A stretch of DNA of 64,000 bases. It comes from Phoenix dactylifera. Taxonomy: Eukaryota; Streptophyta; Magnoliopsida; Arecales; Arecaceae. The DNA is taken from NCBI RefSeq assembly GCF_009389715.1, contig NC_052399.1:21483646-21547645 (forward strand), written 5' to 3'. A program made the translations under genes and the position numbers. The notes below the pieces were generated by a model. The model made no database searches, was not told the DNA's origin, and saw only the letters and a program-made list of their open reading frames with translations. Shown here in pieces: positions 38,844-50,563 of this stretch. Each line of letters starts with the position of its first letter. Position 1 is the stretch's first letter.

Positions 38844-39356
38844 TTTCAGAACGGAACTTAGTATTGACTTATAACTTACGAGGACTATTAACTGATTTTT
38901 GTTAATAGAGTCAATTCTTTAGTCCTAATGATCTATTATTGGAGGGTTTTGATTCTTTATTCAAATGATATTTCTTGATTCGTATTCCTAACTTAATGGG
39001 AGCAGTGTTGTACCTTTAGACAAATAGATGGTGAAGGAAGAGAGGATCTTGAAGCACAGTGCTGGTTTACTTCATGGATCCTTGAAGCAAACTTGGTTCT
39101 TTTTTCTTACTTTGTCACTTATTTTCATTATTTTGTCAATTCTATCACAATGTTTATTATCAGATTCTTGTTCCTGCTAGTGCTTTGGCTGACTATAGGA
39201 GGGTTCTGATTCTTGGTTTACTTCTATTTCTTGATTTGTGCTCTTGAACAATGTTTTACATCGTGGTGGGATGGAGGGGCATCCCGGCTGATCTGTCCTG
39301 TTTTTGTTAGAAAATAGGATTGGGATGGGGTCGGGACTCCGAAACCCAACCACGTG

Positions 39357-39650
39357 GGGAGAGAAGAAGAAAGAGGAAAAAAAGAAATGAAGGAAAGATG
39401 GAGAAAAGGAAAAAGTGAAAGGAAAGAAGAAGAAGAAAAATGAAAGAAAGAGAGGATGGGAGAAGAAAAAGAAAGGAAGGAAAGAGAAAGAAGAAGGAAA
39501 AGGAAGAAAGAAAGAAAAAAAGTGATTAAAAAAAGAAAGAAAAATGAAAGGAAAGAAAGAAAGGTAGAAGAAAAAGAAAGAAAAGAAGGAAAGAAAGAAA
39601 GGTAGAAGAAAAAGAAAGAAAAGAAGGAAAGAAAAAGGGGAGAAAGACGA
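39357..39650. repeat. About 290-bp polypurine tract (GAAA-rich)
   Basis: The plus strand is almost purely A and G (gaaag, aagg, gaagaa motifs). The long frame on the minus strand (Ser/Phe/Leu only) is an artefact of this composition. It lies between two T blocks of the composite array. Confidence 0.85.
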
Positions 39651-41540
39651 TCTTGAAGCAATGCGGGTTTAGGTCATCTACCTCTTCTTGGCTTCTTATT
39701 TTTCATTTTATTTTCATATTATTTCCATTGTGGTTTCCAGTTTGCTTTGAGGAATATACTGCAGTTTTGGTATCTTCAACAAATATAAAAGAAATTTTTT
39801 AACCAAGTAGGGTTATATCAGTCAGAAGGAGCTCTGTAAACCCAACAAGTGGAGCATACGGAGATAGAGAAATAAATGGAAGGAAATTTTTTGGTGGAAA
39901 TGTGCCCTTATCTCTCTCTTACTAAATTTGAAAGTAGTGGATTTGGTGTTAACTGACAGTTTTTCAATCTGAACTCATCATAATACCTCACCTTTTTGTT
40001 GCCTCTTGTTTTTTAATCTTTCATGTCTTGATGAGGTGAGGTCTGCAACGAGAGGAAGCAACAAACAAGAATCATCAATGGCTCTAGCCTTCCTGATGGG
40101 CAGGTAAACTTTAGTTCTGTTGTTAGTTTGACTATAGAAAATTTTCCCTTTTTCGTGGTTGTAATTTCGTGATATGATTGTGCTAACTTTCTTGCGTTGC
40201 TGCATGATAGATCTGTGGTGATGTATCTGTATCAGTTATGTTTGCTGGTGATTTTCATGAAGAAAATGCTTGTGATCTAAAGCATTCAGAGAGATCCTAT
40301 GCAACACTCTTTTTAGAAATTTCCATGTGAACTTCTACAGCTAGATGTGAAATTTTGCTGGTGATTTTGGCCCAGCCAGGATCTTAGCCTCAGCAACTGC
40401 TGCTCCTGCTCTTTTGATGCGCTTTGGAGGTTCTCAACCAATGGCCACATTCTCACATTGATGGGTGCTCTCATAGTTCCTCTTTCTTTTTTTTCTTATG
40501 AAAGATTTGATCTTGTATTGTTCTACTAAACAGTAATTCACTATGATGGAAGGTTTGCATGGAAATATTATATTGCTACTTTTTACTTCTTTTCCATGCT
40601 CAATAGATTTCTTGTTTCTTATGAAATATCTTTGTGCTTGTTTACTGATGTATTTGCTGATTTCTGTGTTTGAATGCCTGGACAGAATTATTGCATTGCG
40701 GGTTTCTTTCTCTATTTGTAGCGTTTCTTTCCAATTTCCATGTTTGAATCTTTTATTTCTTGTGAAAGATTTGATCTTATTCTGTTTTACTGATGTATTA
40801 AATGATTTCAATGTTTATGGGCTCATTTCACATGCAAGAAGTCGGAACACTCAGATGGAATTTTTATGTTCAATTTCTTCCTTCCTTTCCTTTCTTTTCT
40901 TTCTTATTCATGCTTGATAGATTTCTTAAGGCTTTGATGTTGCACTGTTTTACTATTCTGTTTAGGTATTCTATATTTTTATTTCTGGAAGACTTGAATG
41001 GGATAACAATTCTGTGGTTTCTTTCTTTTTTTCCCTAATTGATAGAATTCTTCATCATGAACTTGGTAAGGACTTATGACTCATGAGGAATAGTAACTGA
41101 TATTAATTGAATCAATTGTTTAACCCTATTTTGTTTTGGGTTTCTTTTGGAGTAGTTTGAAGCATCTGCATCTTTATCCATCCATATTTTTATATATGTA
41201 TAAAATTGGTTGAGGCCATATGAGATTTTATTGGCAGGCTTCATATGTTAAGGTGCAGAAAAGTTGAACCAAAAAGTGATTTTTGAATGAAATAATAGCA
41301 GTTATTAAGTAAAAATAGGCCACAAATTTGACAGCATGGATATAACCTTGTTATGATTGCTTTTCTATTTAGCATCAGGGCACATAAGATGAATGAAATA
41401 ATTATAGCAGTGCTGAGGTGAGATGTGGGAAATTTTAGAGATGATATGCGTAGTACAGTAAGGGTATATGTGTTAGTGAGGATGAAATCATCTCGAACAT
41501 ACTCACACGAAGGGCATGTGCAACAGAAATTTCAGGACAC

Positions 41541-42610
41541 CCTTTAAGGAGAAGTTGGTTGATATTTGTTGAATGGTTGCAAAAGAATTAAGAATGGTGT
41601 AAGATAACCTATGCTGTCCGAAGGGATTTTGGAAAGCACATACCATGATGGATGCATCCTTTTGTGGAAAGTTAGCACTATGGATACATAAAGCTTATCT
41701 CAGAATAAAGATAAGCATATTGATTATGTTTTTTCTAGGAGAACACATGACATGGTTTTTCTATTTTTATTTTTCAAAAAATAGGCTGGGACAATATTTC
41801 TGATCTTAATGATCTCTGTCACATATTCTATGACTTATTTTTTTCTTTTTTGGAGAAACGTGAACCCTGTCTAGTACAGGAGCTAACGTTAAGAAATAGA
41901 GAGACGAAAAGGATTACTTCTACTGCTGCTTTATAGCTGGAAGAGAAAAGAAATAACAATTCGAACAAGAACAACGATGACAACGATACCCTGTTCCTAG
42001 TCTTTGCAAAAGGAGCTCACTAACAAATGCCATTTTTTTTGACATTTTAACAACACCTCTTGGCCCGTCGCTATCATTATCATCGTTGTTGTTGTTGTTG
42101 TTGGACAATAGAAGGTCAAGTTATCATTTTATCATTGGAGTTGGAATCTTGTAGGGGGAAGACTAATTGAAATGAACAGATATGCATTTCTCATTTTTTT
42201 GCTTCCTAATTCTTTTCTGTTAAATTCCATTAAAAGATACTCTTTTGTTAAAAGATACCTTTTTGTTACGTTATGTTCTTTGCTTTGCACGTTCTGTCTT
42301 AATTGTAATGGATGGCTGACTTTTTTGAGATCTTGAAGTGCTAAATGATGGGATAAAAATTCTATCTGCTTTGTAGTTAGACACTGTTATTCTTGCTTAA
42401 CAACTTCAAGAGAGATCCTTTGACCAAGTAAGATTCACCTGACCTCCTTGTCAAGCTGTTGCACTAGATGTACCATTGCTGGCTCGTAGTGGAAAAAGCA
42501 TACAACCAAGTTATGTTCTTAGAAATCTAGCTTATATGTTGTGCTAGCACAATCACTTGCAAAGAGATCCTATTGACCAAAATTTCTTTCTGCAAGCTCT
42601 AAAGATATAT
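41541..42610. other. Gene-free stretch
   Basis: No coding similarity recognised. A short GTT/AAC trinucleotide run is at 42084-42102. Confidence 0.45.
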
Positions 42611-42618
42611 GCTACAAC

Positions 42619-42932
42619 CAAGGTCCGCCGAACCGGTATCAGTCGGCGCCCAGTACGGTTCGGTACTGTTTCAGGCCCGGACCGAATCGGTAGGGCAGTG
42701 GCAGGTGGCCAATACCCAACCTGGTTCGAAACCGGGTTGACTCGGCATCAAACCAGCTGGTTCGCTCCGAGTCGGCATTGAACCAGTTGGTTTGCACCGA
42801 GTCGGCACCGAATTGGCCGGTTCCGGCCGGTAGGGGCTGGAACCGAATATGAATGACGAACCGATCCGGTTCGCACCGGGTCGATTCGGTACTGCTTGAA
42901 CTGGGTGGTTCGGCCTGGTTCGGCAAACCTTG
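42619..42932. mobile_element. hAT-type MITE, CAAGG family, intact 8-bp duplication
   Basis: The 314-bp element has ends CAAGGTCCGCCGAACC and, inverted, CAAGGTTTGCCGAACC. It is flanked by perfect copies of gctacaac at 42611-42618 and 42933-42940. The interior is rich in ccggttcg/cgaaccgg. The 8-bp duplication and CA start fit the hAT superfamily. Confidence 0.88.
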
Positions 42933-43305
42933 GCTACAACCAATGTGCACTAAAGATATAGTTGTGGGCATTGGGTCATCTAAGACAACCATCTTCTTTC
43001 TCAAGGATAAGTCCAAATGGCACACATGTAAGATATGCTAGATCTTCTTTCAAGGAAAAGAATTTGAAATATTCCATGTTTCCTTTCAGGATGTCTGGGA
43101 GCCCTTGATTTGATACATATCAGGAGCTTGCATATTCCAGAATGCAAGTACCTGTGCTTGTTGTGGACCAAATTATGTCTGTGCATTTTCCAGGACACTG
43201 CTGAAAAGGAAAGTGTGCAAAGCGCTTATAATCTTAAGTATGAGCAAATGATATCTTGTAGCCTATTCCCCTGCCCTCCACCCTCTGTCTAAGATTTGAT
43301 CAGAT

Positions 43306-43463
43306 CAGGGTTTGCAATATCAGTACTGGATCCTCTATCGGTGTCATGTTGGTATAGTGTTGGTGCTGGTTGGTTCAGCATACCGACACTTGGTATGCCC
43401 TTATGTATTGAGTATCAGTTTGGTACCATTATGGTATTTTATGCACCGCTACTACAAACTTTA
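43306..43463. mobile_element. hAT-type MITE related to the CAAGG family
   Basis: A 158-bp insertion starting CAGGGTTTGCAATATC, flanked by perfect copies of gatcagat at 43298-43305 and 43464-43471. The right end is decayed (TAAAGTTTGTAG when inverted). The interior matches the copy at 24943-25117. Confidence 0.75.
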
Positions 43464-43574
43464 GATCAGATTATACGTACCCACCAAGCAGTATGTACAA
43501 CTTACTAGAATGTGGTCTGTATGACCAAGTGTTTGTTTTTTCTTAAATATCTGCAACTGAATTATTGTATTCAG

Positions 43575-44219
43575 GATATGACAACAGTGCAGGTGATGTT
43601 TTAATTGAACTTCATGGAACAAACTATATTTTTATAGTCAACCAGGCTATGGTAGAAGATCATGAGTATTCTGAAGGTCTGGAAAGAGAAATTGTAGCAT
43701 GGATATGTATTTTGTAATTTAAGCTTCTTTGAACTCGGGAATTAAAGTTCTATTTTGTGTTACACCTCTTCTTCCCACCCTAGGAATTAGATTCTATTTT
43801 ATTTGTGTCTTCACACCTCTTCTTCAGTTCTATTTTGTGTCACACCTCTTCTTCCCACCCTAGGAATTAAATTCTATTTTATTTGTGTCTTCGCACCTCT
43901 TCTTCCCACCCTACGTTAGCATACAACTATCTTATCTCCAGCCCTGACACTAAATTAGCTGCATCAAACAGTAAGGTGAAGAACTTCAGAAAAGTTCTAC
44001 TGTCCCCTCTTGATGCAATATACTCTCTCTTATACTTTAAACCTTTGTTATTATATTCTGCAGGCTGGAAATTAAGCATGTCAGGGGGATGTTGCTTTAT
44101 GGACCTTCAGAGACTGGCAAGACCCTCATGGCTCGTCAGATTGGGAAATTATCCAATGGAATGGGATTAGTGGTCTGGTCTCCGAATTATGCTTCTGTAC
44201 AATATTGTAAAAAGGAAAG
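43575..44219 (+). pseudogene. NSF: NSF (vesicle-fusing AAA ATPase) pseudogene fragment, two exon remnants
   Basis: NSF disassembles SNARE complexes after membrane fusion. Two exon-like pieces are recognisable. The first (43575 to about 43701, after ttcag) reads VLIELHGTNYIFIVNQAMVE, matching the end of the NSF N domain, but needs a frame change past a TAA. The second (44064-44219, after ctgcag) reads [20 protein letters not shown] then [12 protein letters not shown], the start of the D1 ATPase domain. The Walker A is altered from the family's GPPGTGKT. After SNG the match decays. The exons normally between these pieces and all downstream D1/D2 exons are missing. The family assignment is confident; calling it a pseudogene rests on the frameshift, altered P-loop and missing exons. 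Confidence 0.78.
43748..43911. repeat. Tandem duplication, two and a partial copies
   Basis: Units share cacacctcttcttcccaccctaggaatta and ttctattttatttgtgtcttc; they lie between the two NSF exon remnants. Confidence 0.8.
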
Positions 44220-44241
44220 GTGAATTGTTTCACCTTGTCAT

Positions 44242-44670
44242 TATTTTATAATATTTGGCTGTTAGGACCTGCATTATGTATTTTTGCCTTGGATTTGAAG
44301 AATGAAGCATTACTAAATGCTTCTGACTTCATTTCAGCAAGAAAGTTGACACGTTTGAAGTGTTAAACACTATGTATTGAGGAAAATTTTCCTGCTGAAA
44401 AATTTTACCGACTATGGAGTTGTGATGCGGACATTGCAATACCAGCATATGTTTGACATTATCATTGTTTTACAATTTTTGGAAGTTAGGAACTGCGTTT
44501 TGCTTTGGATTTGAAGAATGAAGCAGTAATAATTGCTTCTGGACTTCATTTCAGCATTAAGTTGACATGTTTGAAGGGTTTAACGCTATGCATTGAGGAA
44601 AATTTGCCTGTTGAAAATTTTAGTGTCTATGGGAGTTGTGATATAGACATTTGCAATACCAGCATCTATC
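44242..44670. repeat. About 220-bp tandem duplication
   Basis: Both copies contain ttggatttgaagaatgaagca, acttcatttcagca, gttgacatgtttgaag-type and attgaggaaaatttt sequence, ending gcaataccagcat. Located just downstream of the NSF fragment. Confidence 0.8.
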
Positions 44671-45289
44671 ACTATGTAGTTTAGTTTGAAATGTACATGC
44701 ATGTATACAGAAAATAAACTTACAGATATATAGATAGATAGATACTGCTCAATGTGATACAATCTTAATAACCTAGTCTGTAAAGAATTGAGATGAGGAC
44801 TGACAGATATTAGTCAGATGCTGTTGAAATATATTTGCTAACTTAACAGTTGGAGCTGTCTCATATTAACTGTTATTATACTTTAATATCTTAATTTTTA
44901 TATAAATTTCTTAGGTTGTTAATGGATATGAAGTCTATGTTCTACTTGTGATTATACTTTATTATATGTTGCGTTGTGTTAACTCTTATTAAAGTGTTAT
45001 TATGTCTTAAATTTTGTATAAAATTCTCAGGTTGTTAAAGGGATGTAAGCAACAGTGAGAGAGAAAGCAGGAGAGAGAGAGGAGGGGGGAGGGAGGAGGA
45101 AGGGGAAGAAGAAAGAAGGCTTACACTGGGTGGTGATTGGGAGGTACACCTAGCAGAAGTCTATGATAGATCCTGGTGCTCTACAGTATTTCACCAAGCA
45201 TGGGTTTCAATCAAATGACTGTACTCCCCTCTCTGCCCCTTTCTTGTCTCTCCTCTTTCTTTCTCCTCCTTCCTCTGTGTCTGTTTGTT

Positions 45290-45549
45290 TGCCTAGCTTG
45301 GGTTTTGATTGAGATTAACACCTTGAAGGTTTTGTTTCTTGTCTCACTTCTGTTTATTTGCATTCTTGGTGGAAACTATTGAATCATTGTTCCAGCAGGC
45401 ATTTGATGGATTGTTGGAAGTTCTACTGTCTAGGTTAACAATCTTGGTCTACTTGTTCTTATTCTTGGCTTACTTGTTCTTATTCTTGGCTGGTACTCGT
45501 ATTGTGATGTTGGTAGTGTTGGAAACTTCAAATGAGTAGGTGGTGAAGG
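45290..45549. repeat. Outlying T-block copy, left part, split by a hAT element
   Basis: Contains ttgattgagattaacacc and ends aatgagtaggtggtgaagg, where the hAT element is inserted. It continues at 47435 with gtgaaggagaagaggctc and tttgagccatatttggtt, matching the order of the T block in 35.2-39.2 kb. Confidence 0.6.
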
Positions 45550-47434
45550 CAGGGCCGGCCCGACCGTTAGGCGACTGAGGCGGTCGCCTAAGGCCTCGGC
45601 CCGAAGAAAGGCCCCGCATTGCTGAGAAATAGCTGTCAACTGTAGCTTGTCCCAATCCCATCGCCATGGCTGTAAAGCTGGTAAGCCGTAAACCTATCAC
45701 CTATGGCATGCGGCTACGGGCTATTCCCCTTGTCCTTGACGTCTCCTTGCCTCCTTGGTCCCAATTCCCACTTTCCAGTTCCCAAATCCTAGCAGGGCAG
45801 CACGGTTATTCCTCTTTCAGTCGATCTGGAATTTAGGGACTGTGGTTGTTGAAGCGCCATTTCCCCATTTTTATTCGAGTTTGATGGGACTTTGTTGTGG
45901 GGTTTGAATCTTGATGGGGCTTGCCGCGGAGAAAACTGAATGGCTTTGATGTGGGGCATGAAATGCTCTGTTAATGAGAGCTTCCCCACATAGCAAACAA
46001 TATGGGTTGGGATTTATTTTTTTAATCTGTTGAGGGCCAGGTTCCCTGTAGGTATTTGTTGTTGTTGCTGGCTTGCTGCTGCTGTTGTTAAGGGCTTAGT
46101 CGGTTGCCTGTGGGCTGTGGGTAGAATTAAACGTCATTTTCTTCTCCACCCTCTGTTTCTCATAAAACAGAGACTCCCTCTGATTGCAACAAAAATGGGA
46201 CTTGCATAGGTTGTCCAAGTTATAGCATGGCAAAAATGAGTTGTCTTTAAATCAGGTCCGATAGTTTCTATCTTTGTTTGACCTACCTATATACTTCTTA
46301 TGGAATGAAAATTAATATTGAGGATTCTTTAGTCCGAAAGTAGTACATCCAGTGGATCTTTGTGAATTTGATCTCAACTTTTCATGACTTATGTTAAAAC
46401 TCTCTGACTCTTTAGCTAGTATTTAAACAGCCTAATTTTTTTTTTCCAGAAAAATAAATAGTCTGGTTTCTAAAGATATGAAGTACTAACCTCTGTTTCA
46501 TATGATTATAATCTCTAAGATACATAAATATCATCATAATACCTTTACAATTTCTCTAGGATTTCAATTCATAGCAATCATTATATGACTATTGTATAAC
46601 CGTGCAGTAGGAATTTTCATTATTTCAGAAAATGACACTCTTATAATGACACTGGCAAGAAAATGGAAAGATCTTCAAAAGAAAATAAAATTATAATAGC
46701 CAGATAAATGTATTGCAAAGCTTATGCTATTTTATAGCACTTCATAAGCCCCCAAAGTTAGAGCTATTGCGGCTTGCTGAATCCTTTTTTCATCTATTCT
46801 TGAGCCCTAGCAATGAACCCCATATGGAACTCCATTCTTAATTAGCTGAAAGGTGATGTCTTATTTTTTTTTGTGGACGTGGGCTTTCCCATGATAGTAT
46901 TGATAGATGATAGCATGTGGAAATGCATAGCTAGTACAAATAAAATTCTACCGTTAAGTTATTGAATTAAAGTCAAAGAATGAAACCTCAGTGACAATGG
47001 TATGCACAATATAATAAAAATGTTTAGTTTTGGCTGGCACTCATGAGCTTAATGGTTAAGTTATTCCTTTTTCTTACTCTAGTTGGTGTTTTTATTATTT
47101 TTCCTTTTCCTCTCTCACAATTTCTGTTTTATCATTCAAAAGTTATAATAAAGTTGCCTAAAATTGAAAAGTGCAATCTTCCGTTCTTAATTTTTTTCAA
47201 TAATTTTATATCAGGCGACAACCTCAAGTGACAATAATTGAAAATAGTATTTTAATGAATTTTGAGTACAAAAGTTTGATTAGTAATTTTGCATCTCAAA
47301 AAGCTAGACGAATTATTTTTAAATAAATTTTTAAAGTATTTTGTACTTATTAAATTTTTTTCATCATTTTTCAATAAAAAAAGCTTTTCTTAGTAAGTTC
47401 GCCTTAGGCCCCCAAATGCATTGGGCCGCCCCTG
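45550..47434. mobile_element. Non-autonomous hAT element, copy 1
   Basis: An 1885-bp element with ends CAGGGCCGGCCCGACC and, inverted, CAGGGGCGGCCCAATGC. It is flanked by perfect 8-bp copies of ggtgaagg at 45542-45549 and 47435-47442. A subterminal palindrome (gaggcggtcgcctaaggcc) lies near the left end. No transposase frame is visible. The right end shares ttaataagt-caaaatactttaaa and agctttttgagatg with the element at 61073-63160, which is inserted in the opposite orientation. Confidence 0.9.
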
Positions 47435-48010
47435 GGTGAAGGAGAAGAGGCTCTTGATGCACTCTGGTTCCAATTACAGTACTTTGAGCCATATTTGGTT
47501 GTTTTTTTATTTTTTATTTTTATTCTGATTATCTTGTTTTAGTTCCATTACAATTTCCGTTCTTTCTGTGGGAATGATGCAGTGCTGGTACCTACTTTCC
47601 AATATGGAGGCAAATATTTATTTTAACATAGTGTGCAGATGGTGAAGGCATATGTTGATGACAATGATGATGGCTTGGACAGATAGGGAATGACTTTGAC
47701 AGTGGTGTAATGGAGGACTTTGATAGAAACAGTGATGAGGGAAGGGGATCAGGAAGATCTGAGGTGGTAGTGGTTCAAAGTTTGTAAAGAATTGGAAGAT
47801 ATACGAGAGGTAAAAAAATTTTCAGTAGTTTAAATTTTGGCCATTCTGGCATTTTGCTTCCCAACTTGATATAGTTATCTGTTGATAAATTTTCTCCAGG
47901 ATAGGGAGGTGTATTGTAATAGATTTATTTTATGGGAAGCTCTGTAAATCCAACAGTAGCAGCACCTGGGGATGGTGGAACTAATGGAAGGAAACTTTCA
48001 GGTGTATTAG
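47435..48010. repeat. Outlying T-block copy, right part
   Basis: Continuation of the T block after the hAT insertion. It includes tttggttg, ttagttccattacaatttcc and, further on, agctctgtaaatccaacag and gatggtggaac, which also occur near 37300 and 39830. Confidence 0.5.
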
Positions 48011-49430
48011 ATATAAGTGAAAATGGTAAAGTTTGATTAATTCGAAAAGAGCAAGGTACAAATTAATTTATCAACGATTAATTCTGATGGTAATTAAGAA
48101 GGAAACAAAGCTTGTTTGCACTTAAACTTGTGAAGTTTTTAATTCAATCATTAATTGTGACATTACTAGCTCATAAATTTTGTATGCATATTATCTTTAC
48201 TAATCATTTAAAAATTATGAGTCCGCTTCAGATCCAAGATGCTTCTCTTCAAATTATGTCAAAAATAGATCTGAATCGGGCATTTGCTATTCTTTCTTAT
48301 GCCAACTGTTTTTCAAGCAACATTACTTGCACCTTGTTTGGCAGTCGTTTTGAGGAAGTAGATATGTGGTATAGTAATAGGACAGCCGATGAAACTAACT
48401 CCTGTAGTATCATAACTATTGGAAAAATTTGAAGCTAGAAACCCAACTCAGTTATTTTTGAGGACATATTGAAGTTGCTACCTTACAAAATATATGATTT
48501 AGTTTTGTTGCTTTGATTTAAGGTGCATCTAGTTGTACTGTAAAGTCATGGTACTTGAGATCTTCTGTGCTACTTGATTTTTTTTTTCTTTCTTTTTTGA
48601 GGAAAGAAGAAGTCCTAACCAATATATTAAAGTTGAAAATTCAAAGTAAATAGTACATGATTTAAGATTTTAATTCCAACTTCCAAAAGTTTAGATAATG
48701 CTCCCCTTCTTACTTGTCTGACTGTTATGATGGAAAATAGAAGTTTTTAGATGCCTTGTCAAGCCTTCAATTGATTTCCTTTTTTGGAAATAAAAGTTGT
48801 CATATAAAAACATTTTAGCCATTACTACAGAAAAATAACATGTGATAATTATTGTTTGTCAAAACCAATATATATATATATATTGCACTATTTCTTTTTC
48901 TCATTAGTACCCCCAAAATTAAGAATATTAATGCAAAAATAAAATTCCCCCGTCAGCAGTGAAAACTAAGAAGATCAAAAAGTGGACATCATAAAGGAGT
49001 AACAGCATACTAGCAGTGATTTTTCAAATGGCTATTTGATACCATTATAGTGGTTGTTCTAATGCTATGGACCTATGGTTGCTTAATATGTTATGAAATC
49101 ATTTAGGATACAGATGTTTTGGCCTCTCATGCTTTAGGCTAATTGATGTGCACTATCATTGCGTTCATGTCTTGAAGACCTTAGATGCTCTCGATGTATG
49201 CTACGCAACCTGTTAGTAGAGTTGTAAAATTTGGAGAGTGGGGAATGACTAGATGCAGGAGGCTAGGGTAATCGAGCTAGAGTGGAAGTTGGCTCCTTTG
49301 TTTGTAAACCTCTTTATTCAAAATTAAGCTTCAAATAATGGTAAAAAGACCGAGCTTTTATCTTAGAGTTCAAGCTCGAAATTAATTTTGAATCAAGCTC
49401 GGTCAGGCCCAAGCTCAGTTCAACCATACC
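48011..49430. other. Gene-free stretch
   Basis: A 106-codon plus-strand frame at 48112-48432 is open but AT-rich and without recognisable domains. Nothing else is supported here. Confidence 0.45.
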
Positions 49431-49439
49431 ACTAAGCAT

Positions 49440-50125
49440 TATATGCAAATGCAAATTTTGGTTCGTAACTGCAATTTTTATTTCTCATGTTTCATATAGT
49501 GATGAATTTTGAAACTTGGGCCTATATAATATTTGAAATATATAGGGACATGTGTAAAGTTTTTATTTTCCATATTTCATATAGTGACCAAGAATGGTTC
49601 TTGGGTTATTATATGAAAATAGAAATTTTGGTATTTGTATAATATTTGAAATATATTGCAATCTATGTGCAAGATTTTATTTCCCATTCTGGGTCACAAT
49701 ATGAAAATGTAAAAGTTGGGCTTTAGTGTAAGTTTTATTTTCCATGATTCGTATGGTGACCCAAAATGGTGGAAATTTGAAATTTGAGCCTTCATTTAAT
49801 ATTTGACATATTAGAATCTATATGGAAATCTTTATTTCCCATGTTTTATGAAGTGACCACAGGATGGTTCCTTGATCACTAGATGGAAATTTGAAACTTG
49901 GGTATTTATGTAATATTTGAAATATATTAGGACCTGTGTTTAAATTTTTATTTTCTACGTTTTACAAAGTGACCATGGGATGATTCCTAGGTCACTATAT
50001 ATATAGAGAGATGAAATCGGGCCTACATATTGTACTTGAAATATATTGGGATTTATGCATAAATTGTTATTTTTCATGTTTCATATAGCAATCCCAGAAT
50101 GAATCATGGGTCACAATAAGCAATA
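49440..50125. repeat. Degenerate tandem array, unit about 110-130 bp, five or six copies
   Basis: Each unit has, in order, a gaaacttgggc/gaaattttgg phrase, ataatatttgaaatata, gacctgtgt/aatctatgtg, ttttattttccat, and catatagtgacc followed by ggatggttcctgggtca. Units differ by many substitutions, so the array is old. About 440 bp from the 3' end of the AP2 gene. Confidence 0.75.
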
Positions 50126-50212
50126 TGAAGTCATTCTGCAACTTCAAAAGTACAAATCCTACCTTTTACCAAAAAAATACAAATACTAACAGAAGACCAA
50201 CTTGGAAGAGAG

Positions 50213-50259
50213 TTTTTTTTTTTTTTTTTTGTTGGGTGGGGGGGGGGGGGGGGGGGGGG
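50213..50259. repeat. T18 run followed by G22 run
   Basis: T18 at 50213-50230 and G22 at 50238-50259, separated by gttgggt. The G run could form a G-quadruplex and its length in the assembly is unreliable. Confidence 0.85.
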
Positions 50260-50563
50260 TGTTGGTCCTCCTTATACATATTATTTTGCTTTTGAACTGT
50301 CATTCCTCCTCTTTTCATCTATATTCTTCTCATTATGCTCATCTATACTACTTTTATTTGGAGGGACAAGTAAAAAAGTAGCTGAAGGTGTCATCAAATA
50401 AAATTAATCTGGTTAAGAAGAGCCATCCAGACAGTCAAGGTTTTCTATAGTGTTCCAAATTGGAGGTTGGTCCAGAGTGGCAAGCTAGGGTTTTTTGAAG
50501 CCTTCTGCTTTGTAGTCGTCTCAAGTACGGACACCAAGGCCACCATGATGACATTCCTTGTAT

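Larger units (their letters stand above)
35170..41540. repeat. Composite array of diverged repeats (higher-order organisation)
   Basis: Three sequence blocks recur in order. Block T contains gggttttgaccgactgttgg-like text, ttctgattcttggttta, then gtagatggtgaag and accttgaa...tttggttc; copies lie near 35180, 35420, 36720, 36960, 38930 and 39170, and again near 45300/47430. Block U, with ttggcccagcca and cagcaactgctcc-like text, is near 37540-37800 and 40190-40440. Block A is a run of roughly 130-150-bp units with cttgtgaaagatttgatctt, tgatttcaatg and attattgcattgcagtttct, at 35580-36240, 37860-38843 and 40490-41045. A spacer with tgaggaat...aatcaattgttta is at 36240-36710 and 41045-41540, with a short form at 38850-38930. 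U and A recur at an offset of about 2.6 kb. Confidence 0.65.

Noticed and set aside
39224-39661. A 145-codon minus-strand frame, Ser/Phe/Leu-rich
   Set aside because: Low-complexity product of the polypurine tract, not a plausible protein.
48112-48432. A 106-codon plus-strand frame as a possible gene
   Set aside because: AT-rich, no domain, no splice or promoter context.
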